Positions 1 to 5,119 of a stretch of DNA of 5,119 nucleotides are shown here, one piece after another. The notes below the pieces were generated by a model. The model saw only the letters and a program-made list of their open reading frames with translations, made no database searches and had not been told where the DNA came from. Positions within the stretch are counted from its first letter, which is position 1. Every line of letters starts with the position of its first letter. The stretch comes from Spirochaetia bacterium. Lineage in GTDB: Bacteria > Spirochaetota > Spirochaetia > PWKH01. A program made the position numbers and the translations under genes. Location of the stretch: assembly GCA_007128345.1 (NCBI GenBank), contig SKXS01000050.1, positions 1 to 5,119 on the forward strand. The letters run 5' to 3'.

Positions 1-1196
1 AAGGCAAACAGGATAATGACGTATATCGGGAATCCCGTACCGGCAAGATGCACCGTATCGGGAAGGTATTCGATCGCCAGGCTGCTGATCAGCCGTGAGA
101 GTCCCATTCCCCCGCTGGAGAGACCGACGCAGAGAGCCATGGAAATGTTGATGTTGTTCTCCTTTGTCAGTCCCATCATCTTTGCGCTCACAATGACGCT
201 GCAGAAGGCAAAGGATGCGGAAGCCAGGCAGATAAGCATCACCGAAGCAGGTATAGTCGCTGAGGGAATCAGGTAGAAGAGGAGAAACGCGCAGTTGACT
301 CCGGCGAAGATAATCTGAATGATCCGGAAGAGCTGCTGTAAGGAACGCTGGTCAATGACCTTGCTTGCTATGATGAATCCGGCAATGGTGAAAATATTCG
401 AATATACCGAAAAGAGCACCATCAGGTTGTCAGAAACGGAAAGGTCAAACATTAAATATGCAAAACCCAGAGGTACAGTTGAAGATATGAGCAGGTTCAC
501 CAGGAACATGAAGAAGCTGTACTGCAGGAGCTTCCGGTTGGTAAGCGCAGCGTACAGCATGACCCGAAACGGAGGAAGGTGTGTGCGCGGAGGACGTTCA
601 GGGATGCGGGATACAAAGTAGATTCTGCCTATGAGTAAAAGCGCACCGAAGGCAATGATGCCCTGCATCTTGATCACTGAAGCCTGCTCGTCCACGACGA
701 GGGCTGCCATGAGGAGAAAGAGGGAGACTACGATCTGCCAGCTGTAGCGGAGCTTTCCGAAGTGAGCGCCACGCTCTGAAGCAGGGATAATAAAGCGCTG
801 CAGGGGAAACCAGCCGGCAGAGTGTCCGCTGATGGATACGGCAAAGACAAGCACTCCTATGGAGAAGATGTACAATCCCGCATCAGGGAAGAACCCTGCA
901 GATGAAGCTGTGAGCATTCCCAGCATGCCGATAGTGTACGCAGGAAGAAGAAAGTTTTTTAAGCCGGTTTTCTCCATGACATATGCAAAGGGAATGAGGA
1001 AAAAGAGCTTCATAAGCGGAATAATAGCGGTGGTGGCCAGCGACAGGAACTTGCCTGCGCCGATATTCGATGCGTAGAGCAGAAACAGGCTGCTTTCGCT
1101 CATGGCTACCTGGATGACCGCACCGAAGCATGATGAGATAATGGCAAATTTCATGTACCGCTTTTTTTCAGGGTACGTGAGGCTTTCAACGTACAT
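1..1196 (-). CDS. MFS transporter, partial (C-terminus beyond left edge)
   Basis: The minus strand is open from an ATG at 1196 to the left edge, giving 398 codons with no stop. The protein is very hydrophobic: a short charged N-terminus (MYVESLTYPEKKRYMKF) is followed by about eleven predicted membrane segments, near residues 17-38, 48-73, 82-100, 107-125, 153-169, 176-196, 224-250, 258-280, 290-312, 316-340 and 351-372, with a further one starting near 388. A cytoplasmic loop around 197-222 (RIPERPPRTHLPP) separates the halves, as in the 6+6 MFS fold. The loop after segment 2 reads YVMEKTGLKN, a degenerate MFS motif A with Glu for Asp, and IDQRSLQQ at 281-288 is its counterpart in the second half. 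I infer an inner-membrane secondary transporter; the substrate cannot be read. An in-frame GTG at 1223 would add nine residues, but it lies almost at the predicted transcription start, so the ATG is preferred. The Shine-Dalgarno (CAGG) is weak. Confidence 0.85.
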   Translation of the reverse strand, partial: MYVESLTYPEKKRYMKFAIISSCFGAVIQVAMSESSLFLLYASNIGAGKFLSLATTAIIPLMKLFFLIPFAYVMEKTGLKNFLLPAYTIGMLGMLTASSAGFFPDAGLYIFSIGVLVFAVSISGHSAGWFPLQRFIIPASERGAHFGKLRYSWQIVVSLFLLMAALVVDEQASVIKMQGIIAFGALLLIGRIYFVSRIPERPPRTHLPPFRVMLYAALTNRKLLQYSFFMFLVNLLISSTVPLGFAYLMFDLSVSDNLMVLFSVYSNIFTIAGFIIASKVIDQRSLQQLFRIIQIIFAGVNCAFLLFYLIPSATIPASVMLICLASASFAFCSVIVSAKMMGLTKENNINISMALCVGLSSGGMGLSRLISSLAIEYLPDTVHLAGTGFPIYVIILFA

Positions 1197-1233
1197 GGCC
1201 TGCCTGCACAGTTTATTTTCCACATACTAGTGA

Positions 1234-1261
1234 ATTATGGTGTTCTCTGCAAGCAAGGCAA
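1234..1261 (-). promoter_or_regulatory. Predicted sigma70-type promoter of the MFS gene
   Basis: Read on the minus strand, TTGCCT (1261-1256, 4 of 6 matches to the -35 consensus) is followed after 16 bases by CATAAT (1239-1234, 5 of 6 matches to the -10 consensus). Transcription would begin near 1227, leaving a leader of about 30 bases before the ATG at 1196. This spacing supports the ATG start and argues against the GTG at 1223. It is a pattern match only. Confidence 0.5.
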
Positions 1262-1390
1262 ATACCTGGGCAATGGGGGGTTAGGGTAAGCTCAACTGCG
1301 TAACAAGACACGAAGAGCAGGCGCGCATTTCAGGTATATGCATGAAGCACTGATGATAGGCGTGTGTTAAGCGGGCAGGTTCAGTACAGA

Positions 1391-1461
1391 TCTGAGGAGG
1401 TTTGAAAAAATAAAAAAAATTGTGCTGTCCTATATCCCCCGCGGGGAAGTATACTGCAGAT
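1391..1461 (+). promoter_or_regulatory. Leader region of the beta-barrel gene: isolated GAGGAGG, A-tract, GC palindrome
   Basis: A perfect Shine-Dalgarno-like GAGGAGG (1394-1400) sits 19 bases before a TTG (1420) and 61 bases before the preferred ATG (1462), too far to serve either normally. An A-rich tract (1405-1419) follows, then the perfect palindrome CCCCGCGGGG (1437-1446). GGGGAAG (1443-1449), 12 bases before the ATG, is the likely but slightly distant ribosome-binding site, and it overlaps the right arm of the palindrome. TATATC (1431) and TATACT (1450) resemble -10 elements but have no well-spaced -35, so I do not call a promoter. The rest of the divergent gap (1262-1390) shows nothing I can identify. 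Confidence 0.3.
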
Positions 1462-2040
1462 ATGAAGACGATAAAAACAAGTATTTGTATAGCGGTGCTC
1501 CTGTCGGCAGTCGTGATGCTGCCGGCTTCAGCAGATGAAGGGCCGGCATACGAGCGGCATCCCCAGGCGCTGGGAATCCAGTACGGGGCGATATCCGGTT
1601 CGGGACTGAGCTACTACCGGTGGTCGGACAATATTGGCTTCCAGATTGCATTGGGAGGGCTCTATGATCCTACGGGAGACATTTCCTGGATGGATATCCT
1701 GGATTACTCAGTCGGCGCTGAGCTGCAGTACACAGTATACGGTGACTCGTATGCAAAATGGCTTGCCGGCCAGCTCTATCTCTTTACTGGGTTGAACCAT
1801 CGGGGGGTAATAGAAAGAAAACCGTCTGACCCCAACGGTGATTTGGAAACTGAGGCAGGTCCCTACATACCGTCGTTTACTACCGGATTCGGCATCGGGA
1901 TTGAGGTGGTTCTCTTTAATCACTTCTCTGTTCCCCTGGAATTCGGCTACGCGGCAGCCTGGAGACCGTCAGGGGCTTCACTCCAGGACCAGCTGACAAT
2001 CAAGCTTATCACCCAGGCAGGCTTTCGTTACCGGTTCTAG
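1462..2040 (+). CDS. Predicted outer-membrane beta-barrel protein, secreted
   Basis: The 192-residue product begins with a textbook Sec signal peptide: MKTIKTS, a hydrophobic core (residues 8-20), and PASA before Asp25, so signal peptidase I should cut after Ala24. The mature part of about 168 residues has alternating hydrophobic and polar stretches typical of barrel strands, for example GLSYYRW, IGFQIALGGLYD, GAELQYTVYG, GQLYLFTGL, FGIGIEVVLF and FSVPLEFGYAAAW, separated by polar turns such as KPSDPNGDLE. It ends in AGFRYRF, with the terminal Phe and alternating aromatics expected of a BAM insertion signal. About eight strands can be counted, consistent with a small 8-stranded barrel, though this is an estimate. 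The frame opens upstream at a TTG (1420), but that start would put 14 residues (MCCPISPAGKYTAD) before the signal peptide, so the ATG is chosen. I do not recognise a named family; porin, adhesin or structural roles are all possible. Confidence 0.8.
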   Translation: MKTIKTSICIAVLLSAVVMLPASADEGPAYERHPQALGIQYGAISGSGLSYYRWSDNIGFQIALGGLYDPTGDISWMDILDYSVGAELQYTVYGDSYAKWLAGQLYLFTGLNHRGVIERKPSDPNGDLETEAGPYIPSFTTGFGIGIEVVLFNHFSVPLEFGYAAAWRPSGASLQDQLTIKLITQAGFRYRF

Positions 2041-2047
2041 CGGCATG

Positions 2048-2075
2048 CGCAGGAAGGCAGTTCATTGCTCCTGCG
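2048..2075 (+). terminator. Hairpin after the beta-barrel gene, possible intrinsic terminator
   Basis: Seven bases after the stop codon, CGCAGGA (2048-2054) pairs with TCCTGCG (2069-2075). Within it GCA (2057-2059) pairs with TGC (2066-2068), leaving a 2-base bulge and a 6-base loop. The following sequence (ATAGGTTGTTATTCT) is only moderately T-rich, so termination may be inefficient. Confidence 0.5.
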
Positions 2076-2129
2076 ATAGGTTGTTATTCTCATATGTTAA
2101 GGAATTTTTGCTGAGTTCGCATGAATTCC

Positions 2130-2153
2130 CTGGTCAACTGGTGAACTGGTGAG
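2130..2153. repeat. Three tandem 8-bp units upstream of the SNF2 gene
   Basis: CTGGTCAA, CTGGTGAA and CTGGTGAG lie head to tail at 2130-2137, 2138-2145 and 2146-2153. The first and third differ from the middle unit by one base each. The array ends 29 bases before the SNF2 start codon. It may be a binding site or simple replication slippage; no function can be assigned. I found no convincing promoter in 2076-2170. Confidence 0.7.
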
Positions 2154-2172
2154 CTCTGCCTAGGTGATGTTT

Positions 2173-2179
2173 AGGAGAG
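2173..2179 (+). promoter_or_regulatory. Ribosome-binding site deciding the SNF2 gene start
   Basis: AGGAGAG lies 3 bases before the ATG at 2183 (5 bases from AGGAG). It favours this start over the next in-frame ATG at 2198, which encodes Met6. Confidence 0.8.
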
Positions 2180-2182
2180 ATT

Positions 2183-4876
2183 ATGCTACATATCCCTATG
2201 GAACAACTAACTATTGGGTATATTAAGAATCACCTAGCGCAAACCCCGGTCATTTTTTCTCGGGGTGAGCACATCTTCCTCCTGGGAACCTATGCACTCA
2301 TAGATTCGGACCCGGGCAGCTGGGAATACCGTTACTCCTTTGACGGCAGCTACGGTGAGTACGAGGTTGCTATTTCACGGGACGAGCATGATCACCAATC
2401 CCTTGCCTCTTCCTGTTCGTGTCCTTATCCTTATTCCGGGTGCAAGCATACGGTGGCCGCCTTTCTTGATATGGCAAAACGGCACAAGCATAAGGAGCAG
2501 TTAGAATCAGTAAGCGGGGGTGCAATAGCTGAAGAGTATCTAAACCCGGAAGAGATCAGGGAGATAGCCTTGGAGTCACGGCGGGACCGGGCAAAGTATG
2601 AGCAGCTCACTCTCGAACCGTCTGAGATGTTTAAGGGGCCGCACGAAGTGAGGGGAAAAAATGGACAGGGTTATACAGTCACCCTCTACCAAGCTCATGA
2701 AGAGAGGGGACACTGCACGTGCCCTGATTTTTCAGTAAATCACCTGGAAACCTGTAAGCATCTCATATTCACTTACAATTCATTGAAGAAGAATAAACTG
2801 CTGGCACAGCAGGCCTCAGACGAGGTGTTCCCCTTTGTTCATATCACCTGGAGCTCGCGTCTCCAGAAGCCTGTGTGTTATTTCGAGCAGATTGAAGATC
2901 AGGACTTGCGCAATAGCATAACTGAGCTCTTTTCCGATGGGGGTGTCTATGTGAAAGAGGATCTGCAGCCGCTGTTTGAACTGTATAGTGCGTATGCAGA
3001 AAATACCAGTGTCATTCAGTTTGATGAATGGCTCATTAAGCGTATTGAGGATATTTTCTTTGACCAGGAGACTGAAGCCCTTGCCCGGGATTATCAGCCT
3101 GACTTGTCGTTTTTATATACGAAGCTTTACCCCTACCAGGAGGAAGGAGTGAAGTTTGCCCTTTTCAGGAGGTCATCCGTCATTGCCGATGAGATGGGTC
3201 TGGGTAAAACCCTGCAGGCTATAGCAGTCTCACTTTTGAAACGTGAGCTTTTTGGTTTTAGAAAAGCGCTCATAGTCTGTCCAGCCTCATTGAAAAATCA
3301 ATGGAAACTGGAGATTGAGAAGTTTACCGATGAACGTGCCCTGGTGATATCCGGGCCGAAGCAGGAACGGCAAAGGATGTACCTGAAAGACGAAACCTAC
3401 CTGAAAATCACCAACTACGAAGCGGTCCTGCGGGATGTCACCACACTCATGCAGTGGGAGCCTGATTTGATTATCCTTGATGAGGCTCAAAGGATTAAGA
3501 ACTTCGAGACCAAGACTCACCAGGCAATTAAAAGCATTCCCCATGCCCATTCGCTAGTCATTACCGGCACCCCGCTGGAGAATAAGCTGGATGATCTGTA
3601 CAGCATCGTGCAGTTTTCAGATCCGAATCTGCTCACTCCGCTATGGGCTTTTGCCGCTAATCACTATGCCATGAGCAGGGAGGGCAAGCACAGGATTCTC
3701 GGATATCACAATCTTGACCTGGTGCGCGAGAAAGTGAAGCCTCTGATCATCAGGCGGACCAAGCGGGAAGTTTTTGACAGCCTTCCGGAAATCACCCAGA
3801 ACACCTACTTCCTTGACCTCAGCAAGGAGCAAAATGAAATTCACCAGGGCTACCTGCACAGCCTGATGCAGATCATCACGAAGAAGATACTGACTCCCAT
3901 GGATCTCAGGAGAATGCAGAAGATCCTTCTGTGCATGCGGATGGTGTGCAATTCCACCTACCTGATAGATAAGAACACCAACATTTCCCCAAAGCTTGTA
4001 GAGCTGGTTTCCATTCTCAGGGAGCTTGTCATAGAAGGCAATCGCAAGGTTGTTATATTCTCTGAATGGACCACCATGACCTACCTGATAGGGAAGGTGC
4101 TCTCCGAACTCGGCATTGATTTTGTTGAGTTTTCCGGGAAGATTCCGGTTAATAAACGGCAGCTGCTCATTGAAGAATTCAGGACTAACCCCTCGTGCAT
4201 GGCATTCCTGGCAACAGATGCCGGGGGTGTGGGGCTTAACCTGCAGCACTGCGACTGCCTCATCAATGTTGAGATGCCATGGAACCCAGCCCGGTTGAAC
4301 CAGCGTATTGGGAGAGTGCATAGGATCGGGCAGAAGAGCAGCAAGGTGAATGTGATTAACCTGATCACGCGAAACTCCATTGAGGAAAAAGTCTATGCCG
4401 GCATCGGGCTTAAGCAGGAGCTCTTTGATGCAGTGCTCATAGGCGGCAAGGATGCGGTTGATTTCAGCACACAGAACAAGAACCGGTTTCTGGATCAGAT
4501 CAGGAGCATGTTCGGTGAGGAGCTCCTGGATGAAACGAAGCATGATGTGTACGTTCCTGTTGAACGCCCAGAACTTGATGAGCAGACTCCGCACTACCTC
4601 AATCCCGAAGTGTTCCAGCAGGATGAACAGGAAATTGATGTGACTCGTGAGGAAGGTGATGACAGCATGGTGCAGGAGATGCTCCCGGATGATAAGCAAC
4701 CCCAAGAGCGCTCGATGGATCCAGCTCAGCTAGAGGCTGTTCTGAATCAGGGAATGGCCTTCCTCAATACGCTCACCCAGGCTGCTACAGGGAAAGCTCT
4801 CTTTGATGCAGGAGCGAGCAAAGCAGTGGAGATAGACCGCGAAACAGGAGAAGTGGTTCTGCGGTTCAAGCTGTAG
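2183..4876 (+). CDS. SNF2-family ATPase/helicase with two N-terminal SWIM zinc fingers
   Basis: The 897-residue product is a soluble, DNA-directed ATPase. Two SWIM motifs (CxCxnCxH) lie at the N-terminus: C78-x-C80-x6-C87-x-H89 and C178-x-C180-x10-C191-x-H193, both followed by the hydrophobic helix usual for this finger. After a linker (about 205-312) comes the SNF2 motor: YPYQEEG (317-323), Walker A in DEMGLGKT (336-343), DEAQ (433-436, the form common in bacterial SNF2 proteins), TGTP (461-464), then the second lobe with KVVIFSEW (622-629), ATDAGGVGLNLQ (677-688) and QRIGRVHRIGQ (707-717) carrying the arginine fingers. All core residues are intact. Residues 785-850 are acidic and probably disordered; a short block ending VEIDRETGEVVLRFKL closes the protein. 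Family knowledge: such proteins couple ATP hydrolysis to duplex-DNA translocation, often remodelling protein-DNA complexes, and SWIM fingers bind DNA or proteins. The cellular role here (repair, transcription, defence) is unknown. No nuclease or methylase partner is visible nearby. Confidence 0.93.
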   Translation: MLHIPMEQLTIGYIKNHLAQTPVIFSRGEHIFLLGTYALIDSDPGSWEYRYSFDGSYGEYEVAISRDEHDHQSLASSCSCPYPYSGCKHTVAAFLDMAKRHKHKEQLESVSGGAIAEEYLNPEEIREIALESRRDRAKYEQLTLEPSEMFKGPHEVRGKNGQGYTVTLYQAHEERGHCTCPDFSVNHLETCKHLIFTYNSLKKNKLLAQQASDEVFPFVHITWSSRLQKPVCYFEQIEDQDLRNSITELFSDGGVYVKEDLQPLFELYSAYAENTSVIQFDEWLIKRIEDIFFDQETEALARDYQPDLSFLYTKLYPYQEEGVKFALFRRSSVIADEMGLGKTLQAIAVSLLKRELFGFRKALIVCPASLKNQWKLEIEKFTDERALVISGPKQERQRMYLKDETYLKITNYEAVLRDVTTLMQWEPDLIILDEAQRIKNFETKTHQAIKSIPHAHSLVITGTPLENKLDDLYSIVQFSDPNLLTPLWAFAANHYAMSREGKHRILGYHNLDLVREKVKPLIIRRTKREVFDSLPEITQNTYFLDLSKEQNEIHQGYLHSLMQIITKKILTPMDLRRMQKILLCMRMVCNSTYLIDKNTNISPKLVELVSILRELVIEGNRKVVIFSEWTTMTYLIGKVLSELGIDFVEFSGKIPVNKRQLLIEEFRTNPSCMAFLATDAGGVGLNLQHCDCLINVEMPWNPARLNQRIGRVHRIGQKSSKVNVINLITRNSIEEKVYAGIGLKQELFDAVLIGGKDAVDFSTQNKNRFLDQIRSMFGEELLDETKHDVYVPVERPELDEQTPHYLNPEVFQQDEQEIDVTREEGDDSMVQEMLPDDKQPQERSMDPAQLEAVLNQGMAFLNTLTQAATGKALFDAGASKAVEIDRETGEVVLRFKL

Positions 4877-5119
4877 GCTCCGTAGGGTACTGCTGCCAGA
4901 ATGAATACTTTCTCTTATGCTTCTCTATCAAGCGGGCTTTATATGCTGTATGGTCCTCAACTCCTTTCCAGTCGGTAATGCCTGAAGCCAGAGAATCTAG
5001 GGTATTGAGGTAGTCAACCCCATGGTGATATGCTTTGCTGAAACTCCGTTCAAGTATGCTCGTAAGCAGGGACCGGTAGACACATGAAGCTGCAAGCTCA
5101 CAGGATGCTTTGACGAGGG
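4866..5119 (-). CDS. C-terminal fragment of a DUF6880-like protein (N-terminus beyond right edge)
   Basis: On the minus strand a frame is open from the right edge to a TGA at 4868-4866, giving 83 residues. The visible part is helical and soluble, with no membrane segment: LVKASCELAA, then SLLTSILERSFSKAYHHGV, YLNTLDSLA, ITDWKGVEDHTAYKARL and a basic, aromatic end, IEKHKRKYSFWQQYPTEPTA. The pattern of an alanine- and tyrosine-rich helix, a YHHG.-.YL..L..LA stretch, a DW...H..Y turn and a closing H.RK..FW recalls the C-terminus of DUF6880 proteins, whose function is not established. This comparison is from memory. The gene is convergent with the SNF2 gene and overlaps its last 11 bases, including its stop codon, so any terminator must lie inside the opposing coding region; none is obvious around 4877-4910. 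No start can be assigned. Confidence 0.65.
   Translation of the reverse strand, partial: LVKASCELAASCVYRSLLTSILERSFSKAYHHGVDYLNTLDSLASGITDWKGVEDHTAYKARLIEKHKRKYSFWQQYPTEPTA

Noticed and set aside
16..1077. Several plus-strand frames of 81 to 100 codons (16-276, 319-621, 832-1077)
   Set aside because: They lie opposite the continuous 398-codon transporter frame on the minus strand and show no domain or ribosome-binding site.
883..1131. An 82-codon minus-strand frame
   Set aside because: It is in another frame of the same strand as the transporter, and its Cys-, His- and Arg-rich product looks like out-of-frame translation.
1276..1291. Telomere-like GGGGGGTTAGGGT run
   Set aside because: It is a single short occurrence with no repetition, most likely chance.
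1420..1461. TTG start giving a 206-residue barrel protein
   Set aside because: The extra 14 residues would precede an otherwise perfect signal peptide, and the GAGGAGG is 19 bases away. The ATG at 1462 is the better start.
3641..4705. A 354-codon open frame on the minus strand inside the SNF2 gene
   Set aside because: Its codons lie exactly opposite the sense codons, so it stays open only because the SNF2 gene uses no TTA, CTA or TCA codons in this stretch. It ends where the sense strand uses CTA for Leu487. The predicted protein has no recognisable domain, and the sense strand carries intact SNF2 motifs.
2183..4876. SNF2 gene as part of a known defence system such as DISARM, or a MoxR-VWA-SWIM system
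   Set aside because: No methylase, phospholipase-D-like, MoxR ATPase or VWA gene is present in the window, and the flanking genes are a barrel protein and a convergent gene of unknown function. More flanking sequence could change this.

Overview
The window looks like ordinary chromosomal DNA from a diderm (Gram-negative-type) bacterium of intermediate GC content. The main evidence is a small secreted protein with a Sec signal peptide, alternating beta-barrel strands and a C-terminal aromatic residue, which implies an outer membrane. The mix of genes would suit a spirochaete, but this is a guess from general resemblance and no marker in the window fixes the taxon.

Layout: (1) Positions 1-1196, minus strand: a major facilitator superfamily (MFS) transporter, cut by the left edge so that 398 N-terminal residues are visible. 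(2) Positions 1197-1461: a divergent intergenic region with a plausible minus-strand sigma70-type promoter for the transporter, plus an A-rich, GC-palindromic leader ahead of the next gene. (3) Positions 1462-2040, plus strand: a 192-residue predicted outer-membrane beta-barrel protein. I start it at the ATG that gives a clean signal peptide, not at the upstream TTG. (4) Positions 2041-2182: a hairpin just after the barrel gene (weak terminator candidate), a three-unit 8-bp tandem repeat, and a good Shine-Dalgarno for the next gene. (5) Positions 2183-4876, plus strand: an 897-residue SNF2-family ATPase with two N-terminal SWIM zinc-finger motifs, a complete two-lobed SNF2 motor, an acidic linker and a short C-terminal block. 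(6) Positions 4866-5119, minus strand: the C-terminal 83 residues of a convergent gene entering from the right edge, which overlaps the last 11 bases of the SNF2 gene. Its tail resembles DUF6880-type proteins.

The genes do not form an evident operon or pathway. The transporter and barrel protein are divergent, the barrel and SNF2 genes are codirectional but separated by a hairpin and 142 bases, and the last gene is convergent. The most notable item is the SNF2 protein with tandem SWIM motifs. I see no defence-island partners (methylase, nuclease, toxin), no mobile element, no CRISPR array and no RNA gene, and nothing that clearly amounts to an undescribed system.
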